A stretch of 64,000 nt of DNA, from positions 620,001 to 684,000 of the forward strand of contig NZ_RKHK01000001.1 in assembly GCF_003752405.1 (NCBI RefSeq), written 5' to 3'. Under the pieces are notes generated by a model. It ran no database searches. It was not told where the DNA came from and was given only the letters and a program-made list of their open reading frames with translations. The translations under genes and the position numbers were made by a program. Below, piece by piece: positions 18,722 through 27,807 of the stretch. Each line of letters opens with the position of its first letter. Position 1 is the stretch's first letter. Origin of the DNA: Bogoriella caseilytica (GTDB lineage: Bacteria > Actinomycetota > Actinomycetes > Actinomycetales > Actinomycetaceae).

Positions 18722-19699
18722 CTAGACGCCCTCGAACAGGGAGGTGACCGAGCCGTCGTCGAAGACCTCGCGGATCGCGCGAGCCAGCAACGGGGCGATT
18801 GGGAGCACGGTGAGCTGGGGGAAGCTCTTCTCCGGGGCGATCGGCAGGGTGTCAGTGACGATCACCTCGCGCGCACCGGACTCCGAGAGCCGCTTGGCGG
18901 CTGGATCGGAGAGCACACCGTGCGTGGCAGCGACGATGACGTCGGAGGCTCCGGCGGCCAGGCAGACCTTGACCGCCTCGGTGATGGTGCCACCGGTGTC
19001 GATGAGGTCATCGACCAGGATCGCGGTGCGCCCCTCGACGTCTCCGACCACCCGGTTGGCCACGGCCTGGTTGGGGCGGGTGATGTCCCGGGTCTTGTGC
19101 ACGAAGGCCAGCGGCACCCCGCCGAGACGCTCCGCCCATTGCTCGGCCACCCGGATGCGCCCGGCATCCGGGGAGACCACGGCGGCCGAAGCCAGGTCGA
19201 CGCGTGTGCGCACGTAGTCCGTGAGGATGGGCATGGCCCACAGGTGGTCCACGGGCCCATCGAAGAAACCCTGGGTCTGCGCGGCGTGCAGGTCGATGCT
19301 CAGCAGGCGGTCCGCACCGGCGGTCTTGAGCAGATCGGCCACCAGACGGGCCGAGATCGGCTCGCGGCCCCGGTGCTTCTTGTCCTGGCGCGCATAGGGG
19401 AAGAAGGGCGCCACCACGGTGATGCGCTTGGCAGACCCGCGCTTGAGCGCATCGATCATCAGCAGCTGTTCCATCAGCCAGTGATTGAGCGGTGAGGTGT
19501 GCGACTGCAGCACGAAGACGTCGGTGCCGCGCACCGATTCGGCGAAGCGCACATAGATCTCGCCGTTGGCGAAGTCGTAGGCGGTGGTGGGCAGTAGTTC
19601 GGTGCCGAGCTCGGTGGCTACGTCGGCGGCAAGCTGCGGGTGGGCGCGGCCACTGGCCAGAACCAGTCGCTTCTCGCCCTGGGTGATGATGCCTGTCAT
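18722..19699 (-). CDS. prs: Ribose-phosphate pyrophosphokinase
   Basis: This 325-residue enzyme makes PRPP from ribose 5-phosphate and ATP for nucleotide, His and Trp synthesis. It has the ATP-binding flexible-loop region YARQDKKHRGREPISARLVA, VVSPDAGRIRVAEQWAE, and the PRPP-binding loop ILVDDLIDTGGTITEA. Its ATG overlaps the glmU stop by four bases, so it is coupled to glmU, as in many Gram-positive genomes where UDP-GlcNAc and PRPP genes are paired. Confidence 0.97.
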   Translation of the reverse strand: MTGIITQGEKRLVLASGRAHPQLAADVATELGTELLPTTAYDFANGEIYVRFAESVRGTDVFVLQSHTSPLNHWLMEQLLMIDALKRGSAKRITVVAPFFPYARQDKKHRGREPISARLVADLLKTAGADRLLSIDLHAAQTQGFFDGPVDHLWAMPILTDYVRTRVDLASAAVVSPDAGRIRVAEQWAERLGGVPLAFVHKTRDITRPNQAVANRVVGDVEGRTAILVDDLIDTGGTITEAVKVCLAAGASDVIVAATHGVLSDPAAKRLSESGAREVIVTDTLPIAPEKSFPQLTVLPIAPLLARAIREVFDDGSVTSLFEGV

Positions 19700-21189
19700 C
19701 GCTCGTGTGCTCCTCGGTCGACATCGTCGGTGGTGGTGCTGTCACTCTGCGGCGACAGGGCGTGGGAGGCGGCCTCGGCCGCCGGCGTTCCGGGTCGTTT
19801 GCGCTGGACCCAGCCCGGGATGTTTCGCTGCCCGGACTCGGGAACGGCGAGCGCTCCGGGCGGGACGTCCTGGCGGATCACGGTGCCGGCACCGGTGTAG
19901 GCACCGTCGCCGACGGTCACCGGTGCGACGAACATGTTGTCCGAGCCGGTCCGGGCGTGGCGGCCCACCCGAGTGCGGCGCTTGGTCACGCCGTCGTAGT
20001 TGACGAAGACCGAGGCCGCACCGATGTTGGTGCCCTCACCGATCTCGGCGTCGCCCACGTAGGACAGATGGGGCACCTTCGCGCCGTCGCCGATCGTGGC
20101 GTTCTTGGTCTCCACGAAGGTGCCGATCTTCCCGCCCACCCCCAGTGCGGTGCCGGGGCGGAGGTAGGCGAAGGGCCCCACCACGGCATCGGCGCCGATG
20201 ACCGCCCCGGTGCCGTGCGTGCGGATGATTTCGGCCCGCTCCCCCACCTCGCAGTCGGTCAAGGTGGAGTCCGGCCCGATGGAGGCTCCGGCGCCCACCG
20301 TGGTGGTTCCGTGCAACTGCGTGCCCGGCGCCAGCGTGACGTCCTCGGCGAGCTCGACCGTGACGTCGATCCAGGTGCTCGCGGGATCAACCACGGTCAC
20401 GCCCGCACGCATCCAGCCTTCCAGGGTGCGCCGGTTGAGCTCCGCGCCGAGCGCGGCCAGCTGGACCCGGTCGTTCACACCTTCGACCGCCCAGGGATCC
20501 TCGACCTGCAGGGCACGCACGCTTAGGCCCTCGGCGTGGGCCAGGGCGATCACATCGGTGAGGTAGACCTCGCCCTGCGCGTTCTCGCGGCCGACCTGGC
20601 GCAGAGCCCAGCGGAGCACGGCGGCGTCGAAGACATAGGTGGAGGTGTTGATCTCCGTGATGGCACGCTGCTCGGCGCTGGCATCGCGTTCTTCCACGAT
20701 GCCGGTGACCTGCCCGCCTGAGCGCAGCACGCGACCGTAGCCCGTGGCGTCTTCCAGCGTGGCGGTCAGCAGGGTGATGGCATTGCCCTCCGCGGCGTGG
20801 GCTGCGGCGAGTTCGCTCAGGATTCCGGCATCGAGCAGGGGAACGTCCCCCGCCATGACCAGCACCGGACCCTCCAGCGGCTCGGGAGCATCGAGCGCCT
20901 CCAGCGCACACTGGACGGCGCGGCCGGTGCCCGGGATCTCGTCCTGGTCAACGAGCTCGGCCGCTCGGTCGATTTCCGTGACATGCGCCGCGACCAGGTC
21001 GCGCTGATGGCGGACCACCACCGCCAGCCGGCCCGGGCCGGTGGCGCTCGCCGCGGTCAGTGCGTGGCCGAGCAGCGTGCGTCCGCCCAGGGGGTGGAGC
21101 ATCTTCGGTGTTGCCGAGCGCATCCGCGTTCCGGCACCGGCCGCCAGCACGACGGCAGCGGCGAGGGAGGCGGGGGGCTGAGTGGGCAC
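19696..21189 (-). CDS. glmU: Bifunctional GlmU (GlcNAc-1-P uridylyltransferase / GlcN-1-P acetyltransferase)
   Basis: The 497-residue enzyme makes UDP-GlcNAc for peptidoglycan. The N-terminal pyrophosphorylase domain starts LAAGAGTRM (residues 15-23). The C-terminal left-handed beta-helix has hexapeptide repeats, GTFVETKNATIGDGAKVPHL split around the acetyltransferase active site, and SYVGDAEIGEGTNIGA. GTG 21189 is preferred because TACAGT lies exactly 6 nt upstream (leaderless pattern) and it leaves a short, normal N-terminus. An acidic/Ser-rich C-terminal tail of ~40 residues follows the repeats. Confidence 0.96.
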   Translation of the reverse strand: MPTQPPASLAAAVVLAAGAGTRMRSATPKMLHPLGGRTLLGHALTAASATGPGRLAVVVRHQRDLVAAHVTEIDRAAELVDQDEIPGTGRAVQCALEALDAPEPLEGPVLVMAGDVPLLDAGILSELAAAHAAEGNAITLLTATLEDATGYGRVLRSGGQVTGIVEERDASAEQRAITEINTSTYVFDAAVLRWALRQVGRENAQGEVYLTDVIALAHAEGLSVRALQVEDPWAVEGVNDRVQLAALGAELNRRTLEGWMRAGVTVVDPASTWIDVTVELAEDVTLAPGTQLHGTTTVGAGASIGPDSTLTDCEVGERAEIIRTHGTGAVIGADAVVGPFAYLRPGTALGVGGKIGTFVETKNATIGDGAKVPHLSYVGDAEIGEGTNIGAASVFVNYDGVTKRRTRVGRHARTGSDNMFVAPVTVGDGAYTGAGTVIRQDVPPGALAVPESGQRNIPGWVQRKRPGTPAAEAASHALSPQSDSTTTDDVDRGAHER

Positions 21190-21201
21190 GGGGCAACTGT
21201 A
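21187..21201 (-). promoter_or_regulatory. Leaderless promoter -10 box of glmU-prs
   Basis: On the minus strand TACAGT (21196-21201) is followed by TGCCCC and the GTG start (21189-21187). No Shine-Dalgarno is present. Confidence 0.5.
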
Positions 21202-21292
21202 GTTCGCCGGGCGCCTCTGACTCGAACCGTCCGATGTGAGGAGTGCAGCACTGGCTGCCAGGGGCACGAGGGAGCCCGCTGGCTCAGGTCAC

Positions 21293-21367
21293 TGGCTCCG
21301 CCCCCAGGATTCGAACCCGGATCTCAAGGCACCAAAAGCCTGCGTGCTGCCATTACACCAGGGCGGA
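21293..21367 (-). tRNA. tRNA-Gln (anticodon UUG)
   Basis: This is a 75-nt cloverleaf on the minus strand. The acceptor TCCGCCC pairs with GGGCGGA, the anticodon loop TTTTGGT reads TTG, the T loop is TTCGAAT, the discriminator is G, and CCA is encoded at 21293-21295. The top pair of the anticodon stem is mismatched (C/T). It lies just upstream of glmU, a frequent neighbourhood for tRNA-Gln in actinobacteria. Confidence 0.95.
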
Positions 21368-21387
21368 TCGGGAACCAGCGTAGACGC

Positions 21388-22017
21388 TCAGTCCCCCGGC
21401 TCGAGACGCGGAGCCTTTTCCAACCCGCGCAGACCGTTCCAGGTGAGGTTCACGATGTGTGCCGCGACCTCGGCCTTCTCCGGACGGCGCGTCTCCAGCC
21501 ACCACTGCCCGGTCAGCGCGATCAAGCCCACCAGCATCTGCGCGTACATGGGCGCTGCCGCGGGATCGAGCCGCCGCAGCCGGAACTGCTCAGCCAGCAG
21601 ATGCTCCACCTGGCTGGCGACGTCGCCGATGACTGAGGAGAAGGTTCCCGTGGCCTGGGCCACCGGGGAATCGCGCACCAGGATGCGGAAACCGTCGGTG
21701 TTGGCCTCGATGTAGTCCAGCAGAGCCAGCGCAGCCCGCTCGACGATCCGGCGCGGGTGCCCGCCCGAGGAAAGCTGCTCGGTGAGCATGCCCAGGAGCT
21801 TCTGGACCTCCCGGTCCACCACCACCGCGTACACGCCTTCTTTGCCGCCGAAGTGCTCGTAGACCACGGGCTTGGACACCTTGGCTCGGGCGGCGATCTC
21901 CTCCACCGAGGTGCCCTCGAAGCCCTTGGTGGCAAAAAGTGCGCGCGAGACCACGATCAGCTGCTCACGGCGCTGGGATCCCGTCATCCGGGTGCGCGGG
22001 CGCTCCTTGGGGCTCAC
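21388..22017 (-). CDS. TetR family transcriptional regulator
   Basis: The ~209-residue protein has the TetR N-terminal HTH (RALFATKGFEGTSVEEIAAR followed by VSKPVVYEHFGGKEGVY) and a ligand-binding domain with a conserved DGFRILVRDSPVA segment. A homologue lies next to glmU/mfd in mycobacteria (Rv1019). The GTG at 22017 is preferred: a weak CATGAT box lies 6 nt upstream. ATG 21987 is the alternative. It faces marR divergently across 100 bases, so the two may share control. Its ligand and targets are unknown. Confidence 0.88.
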   Translation of the reverse strand: MSPKERPRTRMTGSQRREQLIVVSRALFATKGFEGTSVEEIAARAKVSKPVVYEHFGGKEGVYAVVVDREVQKLLGMLTEQLSSGGHPRRIVERAALALLDYIEANTDGFRILVRDSPVAQATGTFSSVIGDVASQVEHLLAEQFRLRRLDPAAAPMYAQMLVGLIALTGQWWLETRRPEKAEVAAHIVNLTWNGLRGLEKAPRLEPGD

Positions 22018-22088
22018 CCCACCATCATGCCTGGCGGATCGCTTCGCTGCGCCACAGCTCGCCCGGAGCGCTCCGCGGCACCACAGCT

Positions 22089-22104
22089 CTCTCGACGTCG
22101 AGAG
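22089..22104. promoter_or_regulatory. Palindromic operator candidate in the marR promoter
   Basis: CTCTCGACGTCGAGAG is a perfect 16-bp palindrome ending one base before the -10 box TAATCT (22106-22111) of marR. Position and symmetry suit autorepression by the MarR dimer, or binding by the adjacent TetR protein. Confidence 0.6.
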
Positions 22105-22105
22105 G

Positions 22106-22120
22106 TAATCTGCAGGAATG
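22106..22120 (+). promoter_or_regulatory. Leaderless promoter -10 box of marR
   Basis: TAATCT (22106-22111), six bases (GCAGGA), then ATG at 22118. GCAGGA could instead serve as a weak ribosome-binding site, but it abuts the start codon. Confidence 0.5.
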
Positions 22121-22609
22121 AGCCAGGATGAGGTGGACCGGATCGTCGCGGCGTGGCATCGCGAACGCCCTGACCTCGAACCGGTCCCCCTGCATGTCTT
22201 CTCACGTGTGTCGCGCCTGGCCCGCCACCTGGACCTCACTCGCCGCCGGGCCTTTGCCGAGCACCGGGTGGAGAGCTGGGAGTTCGACGTCCTCTCCGCG
22301 CTGCGCCGCTCCGGCGCACCCTACGAGCTGACGCCGGGGCGGCTCATCGCCGAGACCCTGGTCTCCTCAGGCACCATGACGAACCGCATCGACCGCATGG
22401 TCGCGCACGGACTGGTGGTCCGGGCTGCCGGCACCAGCGACCGGCGCATGGTCAAGGTCCGCCTCACCGACGAGGGCCGGGCCCGGGTGGATGCGGCCAT
22501 GTCGCAGCTGCTCGAGTCCGAGCGTGATCTGCTCACCGGCCTCAGCGAGGGCGAGACCGAACAGCTCAGCGGCACCCTGCGCACGATCCTGCTGCGCTTC
22601 GAGGGGTGA
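22118..22609 (+). CDS. MarR family transcriptional regulator
   Basis: This 163-residue winged-helix dimer has an N-terminal dimerisation helix, then LTPGRLIAETLVSSGTMTNR as recognition helix region, and the wing AAGTSDRRMVKVRLTDEGRA with the characteristic DRR motif. A C-terminal helix pair completes dimerisation. It is the only plus-strand gene between tetR and rsmA, so it looks inserted into the conserved glmU-tetR / ispE-rsmA region. It is flanked on the right by two copies of a 40-bp repeat. No target gene is obvious nearby other than itself. Confidence 0.9.
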   Translation: MSQDEVDRIVAAWHRERPDLEPVPLHVFSRVSRLARHLDLTRRRAFAEHRVESWEFDVLSALRRSGAPYELTPGRLIAETLVSSGTMTNRIDRMVAHGLVVRAAGTSDRRMVKVRLTDEGRARVDAAMSQLLESERDLLTGLSEGETEQLSGTLRTILLRFEG

Positions 22610-22639
22610 CGATGGCGTAGCGGAGCGTGGGGGCGAGGG
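22599..22639. repeat. Direct repeat copy 1 (about 40 bp) after marR
   Basis: A segment containing GACGATGGCGTAGCGGAGCG starts inside the last codons of marR and recurs 86 bp later at 22685-22724. The copies differ only by the length of one G run. Confidence 0.85.
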
Positions 22640-22684
22640 ACGAGCACCCGCGCGCAGCGCAGCTGAGGAACCCCGACCATCGGA

Positions 22685-22724
22685 TCGAGGGGTGACGATG
22701 GCGTAGCGGAGCGTGGGGCGAGGG
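22685..22724. repeat. Direct repeat copy 2 (about 40 bp) abutting ispE
   Basis: This second copy of the marR-proximal repeat ends exactly one base before the ispE stop codon on the opposite strand. The space between copies (22640-22684) has no gene. Confidence 0.85.
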
Positions 22725-23669
22725 CTATCCGACCGCAGTCACCGCGCGCGCCCCGGGCATGGGGCCGGTGACCACCAGGACGTCTGCGGCCGCCTCGGCG
22801 CCGCGCATCACCCCTGCCACGGAGGCGGCGTGGGGCGCGTCGAGGGCGAGCGCCGCCACGGTCGGTCCGGAGCCCGAGAGCACCGCCGCCAGTGCTCCAG
22901 CGCGGTCGGCGGCCGCGAGCACATCGGCGAGCTCGGGCCGCAGCCCGATGGCGGCCTCCTCGAGTTCGTTGTGCAGGGCGCGGGCGAGCACCAGCGGATC
23001 GGCGGAGAGCAGCGCGGCGACGACGTCTCCGGCCGCGCTGCCCTCCCGGCGAGGGATGGCCTGGGTCTCAGCAACGGCGACGTCGCCGCGGAGCGCGTCG
23101 AGTTCCGCGAAGACCTCGGGGGTGGACAGCCCCCAGTCCTGGACGGCCAGCACCCAGTGGTAAGTGCCGCGGCTCATCACCGGGGTGAGGACATCGCCAC
23201 GGTCGGTGCCCAGGGCGGACATGCCCGCCAGCGCGAAGGGCACATCCGCACCCAGCTCGGCGCCCAGCTCGCTCAGTGCCGCCCGGCTCAGCCCTGTCTC
23301 CCACAGGTCGTCACAGGCCACCAGGGCCGCGGCAGCGTCGGCCGACCCCCCGGCCATGCCACCGGCCACCGGCACCTGCTTGGTGATGGTCAGATGCACT
23401 CCGCCGTCGACGCCGGTGCGCTCCCGCAGGAGGTGCGCGGCACGCACCGCCAGGTTCGTCTCATCATCCGGCACTCGGTCCGCCCCGCGCCCGCGGGTCT
23501 CCACCGCGATCTCACCGCCGGTGGGCCGGGCGAGCACCTCCTCGTAGAGCGACACCGCCTGGAAAACCGTCTCCAGAGGGTGATAGCCATCCTCACGCGG
23601 GGGTCCGGCAGTGAGTGAGAGGTTGATCTTGCCGGGCGCTCGCACCCTCACGTCACGGACCAGTCTCAT
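22725..23669 (-). CDS. ispE: 4-diphosphocytidyl-2-C-methyl-D-erythritol kinase
   Basis: This is a 314-residue GHMP kinase of the MEP isoprenoid pathway that phosphorylates CDP-methylerythritol. The N-terminal [10 protein letters not shown] and the ATP-binding loop [18 protein letters not shown] are diagnostic. The C-terminal [11 protein letters not shown] is the third GHMP motif. ATG 23669 overlaps the rsmA stop (ATGA-type), so ispE is coupled to rsmA, the standard actinobacterial rpfB-ksgA-ispE order apart from the missing rpf. Confidence 0.96.
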   Translation of the reverse strand: MRLVRDVRVRAPGKINLSLTAGPPREDGYHPLETVFQAVSLYEEVLARPTGGEIAVETRGRGADRVPDDETNLAVRAAHLLRERTGVDGGVHLTITKQVPVAGGMAGGSADAAAALVACDDLWETGLSRAALSELGAELGADVPFALAGMSALGTDRGDVLTPVMSRGTYHWVLAVQDWGLSTPEVFAELDALRGDVAVAETQAIPRREGSAAGDVVAALLSADPLVLARALHNELEEAAIGLRPELADVLAAADRAGALAAVLSGSGPTVAALALDAPHAASVAGVMRGAEAAADVLVVTGPMPGARAVTAVG

Positions 23670-24583
23670 GGCGCCAGGGTGTCAGAGTCCGCGGGGAGGT
23701 GCCTCGCGATACGGGCGAAGTCGGTGACATCCAGTCGTTCCCCGCGCAAGGAGGGATCCACGCCGGCGGCGCGTAGCGCCTGCTCGGCGCGCGGCGCGGA
23801 ACCAGCCCATCCGCTCAGCGCAGCCCGCAGCGTCTTGCGCCGCTGGGCGAAGGCGGCATCGATGACGGCGAAGACCTCTTCGCGGCTGGCGGTCGTCGAC
23901 GGCGGGTCGCGGCGCACCAGGCGCACCAGGGCGGAGTCCACGTTCGGCATCGGCCAGAACACCGCGCGTCCGATGGTGCCGGCGAGGCTGGCCTGGGCGT
24001 ACCAGGCGCTCTTGACCGAGGGCACGCCATAGGTGCGGCTGCCCGGTGGGGCCGCGATGCGTTCGGCCACCTCGAGTTGGACCATGACCAGCACCTCCCG
24101 GAGGGAGGGCAGCGCCCGGAGCAGGGTGAGCAGCACCGGCACGGCCACGTTGTACGGCAGGTTGGCTACCAGCCGGGAGGGCGCTGTCCTTTCGGCGCCC
24201 TCACCGGCACTGGGAAAGGCCGGCAGCGAATCCGGGCCGGTCACCGTCATGGCATCGGCCTCCAGCACCACCAGGCGATCGGCGGCTTCAGGCATGCGAT
24301 CGGAGACCGTGCCCGGCAGAGCCGCAGCGAGCACCGGATCGATCTCCACGGCGATCACCCGCGCGCCGGTCTCCAGCAGCGCCAGCGTCAGGGATCCCAG
24401 CCCTGGCCCCACCTCCAGCACCGTCTCACCGGCCTGGACACCACCGACGCGCGCGATCCGGCGCACCGTGCCGGCGTCGTGAACGAAGTTCTGGCCGAGG
24501 GTCTTGGTCGGTCGCACCCCGAGGGTGTCGGCCAGCCGGCGCACATCGGAGGCGCCGAGCAGGCCCGGAGATGCTGAGGTCAT
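23666..24583 (-). CDS. rsmA: 16S rRNA dimethyladenosine transferase (RsmA/KsgA)
   Basis: The ~305-residue methyltransferase dimethylates two adjacent adenosines near the 3' end of 16S rRNA. It has the family N-terminus [19 protein letters not shown], the SAM motif [17 protein letters not shown], and the catalytic [14 protein letters not shown] 24583 is chosen since it gives the usual short N-terminus; TACCCT lies 8 nt upstream. A longer reading from upstream codons would add unrelated sequence. It is first in the rsmA-ispE pair. Confidence 0.96.
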   Translation of the reverse strand: MTSASPGLLGASDVRRLADTLGVRPTKTLGQNFVHDAGTVRRIARVGGVQAGETVLEVGPGLGSLTLALLETGARVIAVEIDPVLAAALPGTVSDRMPEAADRLVVLEADAMTVTGPDSLPAFPSAGEGAERTAPSRLVANLPYNVAVPVLLTLLRALPSLREVLVMVQLEVAERIAAPPGSRTYGVPSVKSAWYAQASLAGTIGRAVFWPMPNVDSALVRLVRRDPPSTTASREEVFAVIDAAFAQRRKTLRAALSGWAGSAPRAEQALRAAGVDPSLRGERLDVTDFARIARHLPADSDTLAP

Positions 24584-24625
24584 GAGAGCCGAGGGTACTG
24601 GGAATAGGTACCGATGGTTCGCCGT

Positions 24626-24640
24626 TAAAGTCTTGACGTG
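24626..24640 (+). promoter_or_regulatory. Candidate promoter of the MFS gene
   Basis: TAAAGT (24626-24631) is followed by six bases and GTG (24638), which is in frame with the MFS gene. It marks either a leaderless start or simply the transcription start upstream of the Shine-Dalgarno-led GTG at 24722. Confidence 0.4.
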
Positions 24641-24721
24641 CGCAGCGCCGCCACGAAAAGTCACACCCGAGACACCCGCATCACCGTTGGCGCTCTGCTG
24701 CGCCCATTGAGGAGAACTACA

Positions 24722-26224
24722 GTGGCTAGCGCCTCTGACACCGCTCCGGCCGCGCCGGACCGCTTGCCCCGCGAGCATCTCACCGTCGTTGCCCTGCTGA
24801 TCGTCTCGGCCTTCGTGGTGATCCTGAACGAGACCACCATGGGCGTGGCCCTGGCCCCGATCATGGAGGACCTCGGCATCGGACCGAGCCGCGGGCAGTG
24901 GCTGACCACCGCCTTCATGCTGACGATGGCGATCGTCATCCCGATGAGCGGCTTCCTCCTGCAACGGCTCGGCACCAGGCGCACCTTCACGATGGCCATG
25001 ACCCTGTTCACCGTGGGCACGCTCTCCGCGGCGCTGGCACCGACCTTCGGGTTGCTGCTGGCCGGCCGGGTGGTGCAGGCCAGCGGGACCGCGGTGATGA
25101 TGCCGCTGCTGATGACCACGGTGATGTCCCTGGTGCCGCCCGGGCGCCGCGGCCAGTTCATGGGCACCGTCTCGCTGGTGATCTCGGCGGCCCCGGCCAT
25201 GGGCCCAGCCGTCTCCGGCGCGCTGACCTCGGCCTTCGGCTGGCGTGGCGTGTTCTGGACCGTGCTGCCGATCGCCGCTATCGCCCTGAGCGTAGGGGTG
25301 TGGAAGATCCGCGACGTCACAGTGCGCAAGCCCGTGCGCCTGGACCCGCTGTCCCCACCCCTGGCGGCCCTGGGCTTCGGTGGGCTGGTCTACGGCTTGG
25401 CCTCACTCGGTGAGGCCGCCGAACTCGACGGCGCCGAGCCTCCCCTTCCGCCGGGGGTCGCGGTCGCGGTGGGCGTGGTTTTCATCGCGCTCTTCGTCTG
25501 GCGCCAGCTCCGCCTGGCCGGCACCCCTCGGGTGCTGATGGATGTGCGTGTCTTCGGCACCGGCCAGTTCACCGTGGCGCTGTCGGTGATGGCCGTGGGC
25601 ATGATCGCGCTCTTCGGCGTGATCGTCCTACTGCCGCTGGTGCTGCAGAACTCCATGGGCATGACCCCCGTGGCCTCCGGCGCCGTGCTCGCGCCTGGTG
25701 GCCTGGCCATGGGCCTGCTCGGCCCGCTGGTCGGCCGCATCTACGACAGGGTCGGGCCCCGCCCGCTTGTGCTTCCCGGAGTGGTGCTCGCCATCGCGGC
25801 CTTCCTGGCACTGTCCACTCTCGGGCCGGGCTCCCACTGGGCCGCTGCCCTCGGCGGGCATCTCCTGCTCTCCCTGGCGCTGGCGCTGCTCTTCACACCG
25901 CTGATGACCACGGCGCTCGGCTCCCTGCCGCCTGCGCTGTACTCCCACGGCTCGGCGACCGTCTCGACCATGCAGCAGCTCGTCGGCGCGGCCGGGGTCG
26001 CCGGATTCGTGGCGGTGCTGACTCTGCGCGAGACCACGCTGCTCGATGGTGGCGCCTCAGCTGCGGAGGCCCTGGCCGGCGGCGCCGGCCTGGCCTTCAT
26101 GGTCGGCGCCGGGGTGCTGCTGATCTGCGGCCTGCTGGCCCTGCGCCTGCGCAAACCCGCCCCCCTGGGCGAGGAGGTGCCGGCGCCCGTGGGCGAGAAC
26201 ACCTCCGCTCCGGCTGGGCGCTAG
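24722..26224 (+). CDS. MFS multidrug-type transporter (DHA2-like)
   Basis: This 500-residue transporter has about 14 hydrophobic segments. It shows [20 protein letters not shown] in helix 1, the motif-A-like [11 protein letters not shown] loop, and motif C-like [19 protein letters not shown], consistent with drug:H+ antiporters of the DHA2 group. GTG 24722 follows GGAGAA at a normal distance. However TAAAGT lies 6 nt before an in-frame GTG at 24638, which would add 28 basic residues, so the true N-terminus is uncertain. It is divergent from rsmA and convergent (stop codons overlapping) with the TIGR01777 gene. The substrate is unknown. Confidence 0.88.
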   Translation: MASASDTAPAAPDRLPREHLTVVALLIVSAFVVILNETTMGVALAPIMEDLGIGPSRGQWLTTAFMLTMAIVIPMSGFLLQRLGTRRTFTMAMTLFTVGTLSAALAPTFGLLLAGRVVQASGTAVMMPLLMTTVMSLVPPGRRGQFMGTVSLVISAAPAMGPAVSGALTSAFGWRGVFWTVLPIAAIALSVGVWKIRDVTVRKPVRLDPLSPPLAALGFGGLVYGLASLGEAAELDGAEPPLPPGVAVAVGVVFIALFVWRQLRLAGTPRVLMDVRVFGTGQFTVALSVMAVGMIALFGVIVLLPLVLQNSMGMTPVASGAVLAPGGLAMGLLGPLVGRIYDRVGPRPLVLPGVVLAIAAFLALSTLGPGSHWAAALGGHLLLSLALALLFTPLMTTALGSLPPALYSHGSATVSTMQQLVGAAGVAGFVAVLTLRETTLLDGGASAAEALAGGAGLAFMVGAGVLLICGLLALRLRKPAPLGEEVPAPVGENTSAPAGR

Positions 26225-27765
26225 TACCCCAGCATGTGGCGCAGCGCCGTCTCAAGGGTGCGGTGGCGGAAGTCGTAGCCGAGCTCCTCGGCGCGCTCCG
26301 CAGAGACGTCCTGATCGGCCTGGACGATCTCCCGGCTCCCCTCTCGCCCGAGCAGAGCCTGCGGGCCGAGGGCCGGTACCGGGATCGCGGTCGGGCGATG
26401 CAGCACCTGGCCGAGGGTTCGCGCATGCTCCCGGGCCGTGACCGGCTCCGGGGCCACCGCATTGACCGGCCCGTCGGCGTCGGCGTCCAGCACCAGGTGG
26501 GCGATCAGTCCGGCCACGTCGTCCAGTGAGATCCAGCTCTGCGTCTGCGTGCTGCCCAGCGGACCGCCCACACCGGCGACCATGAGCGGCAGGAGCTGCT
26601 GGAGGGCACCGCCGGACGGGCTTTGCACGATGCCCACCCGCGGCATCGCCACGCGCACCCCGGCCTGCGAGGCGGGCCGGGTCTCGGACTCCCAGGCCGC
26701 GCAGACCTCGGCGAGGAAGCCCTCACCGCGGGGATCGGACTCGCGCAGGCGGCCATCCGCGCTCTGCGGGTGCTGGGCATCCGGGGCGGCTCCGTAGAAC
26801 CCGATCGCCGATCCGTTGATCAAGGCGCGCTGGCGGCCGTCGCCGGCCAGCTCGGCCAGCCGTGTTGCCAGGAGCCGGGTGCCGAGCACCCGGGAGGAGA
26901 TCACCGCGCGCTTGTGCTGGACGGTGAAGCGCCCGGCGAGCGGGTGCCCGGCCAAGTTCACGACGACATCGACGTCGCGGAGCGCCTCGACGTCGAGCTC
27001 GCCCGCGTAGGGGTCCCACGAGATCTCCCCGGGGCCGCGCGCGGGGCGGCGCACCAGGCGGATGACCCGGCAGCCGGCGCCGCCGAGCAGGGCACACACC
27101 TGAGTACCGATCATGCCTGAAGCCCCCGTGACGGCCACGGTCGGCGTTCTCTGGTCGCCGCCTCCCTCAGCCCGGAGCTGGCTGGGCAGCCGGCCGTGCG
27201 CACGGTGGAAGGTGAGATCGCCGAGGAGCTGGCGCTCCCGGAAGCCGAACTGGCGCACGAACTCCGCAGTCATCACCGACTCGAGCTGTGGCTCCGCGGG
27301 GCGAGCCAGCCGCGGGAGTTCGTACTCCACATGGTCGACCATCCGGGAGGCGGGCCCACTCGCTGGGTCCGCCGCACCACCGGCATCCTCGGTGGCGTCG
27401 GTGAACTCCCGGGAGTGCAGCCAGAAGGAGAAGGGCCCAGAGACCGCCTCATCGGCCATGACCTCGCCGGGCTCGTAGGCGCTGTGGCGCGCCAGCCACG
27501 CCACCTCGGGGGCGAGGAACCCCGGAACGGGCAGTGGCAGGAGCGTGCGCGCCAGGCCGTAAGCCGAAGTCACGCCCAGGCCGAAGCGCCCGGGCGGGAA
27601 GACCTTCAGGCGTGCCTGGGCGCCGACGTCGATGCCGTCCGGTTCAGCGACCACCCTCCCGGCGAAGGGCGGGAAGAGCCGCGTGAGGGCTCCGGGGCGA
27701 GCCAGCCATGCGGTGACGTCCTCGCGGGCGAAGGGGAGGTCGGTGACCTTCCGGTAGATGGGCAT
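26221..27765 (-). CDS. SRPBCC domain - TIGR01777 sugar-epimerase-like fusion protein
   Basis: The 514-residue protein joins two parts. Residues ~1-170 are an SRPBCC-like ligand-binding domain (a START-fold relative) with MPIYRKVTDLPFAREDVTAW. Residues ~190-514 are an extended-SDR domain with the NAD(P) motif GASGMIG and INGSAIGFYG, typical of TIGR01777/YfcH proteins. The fusion is known in actinobacteria, but the substrate is not. ATG 27765 follows AGAGG. The stop overlaps the convergent MFS stop. It is probably unrelated to the adjacent ara genes, which end 42 bases upstream on the same strand. Confidence 0.85.
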   Translation of the reverse strand: MPIYRKVTDLPFAREDVTAWLARPGALTRLFPPFAGRVVAEPDGIDVGAQARLKVFPPGRFGLGVTSAYGLARTLLPLPVPGFLAPEVAWLARHSAYEPGEVMADEAVSGPFSFWLHSREFTDATEDAGGAADPASGPASRMVDHVEYELPRLARPAEPQLESVMTAEFVRQFGFRERQLLGDLTFHRAHGRLPSQLRAEGGGDQRTPTVAVTGASGMIGTQVCALLGGAGCRVIRLVRRPARGPGEISWDPYAGELDVEALRDVDVVVNLAGHPLAGRFTVQHKRAVISSRVLGTRLLATRLAELAGDGRQRALINGSAIGFYGAAPDAQHPQSADGRLRESDPRGEGFLAEVCAAWESETRPASQAGVRVAMPRVGIVQSPSGGALQQLLPLMVAGVGGPLGSTQTQSWISLDDVAGLIAHLVLDADADGPVNAVAPEPVTAREHARTLGQVLHRPTAIPVPALGPQALLGREGSREIVQADQDVSAERAEELGYDFRHRTLETALRHMLGY

Positions 27766-27807
27766 CAGACCTCTTCCCTCGCGCGGAGTCTCCGTAGAGC
27801 GGGGGCC

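Noticed and set aside
22725-22727. Possible truncation of ispE by the adjacent repeat
   Set aside because: ispE is 314 residues with all three GHMP motifs, a normal length; the repeat merely abuts the stop.
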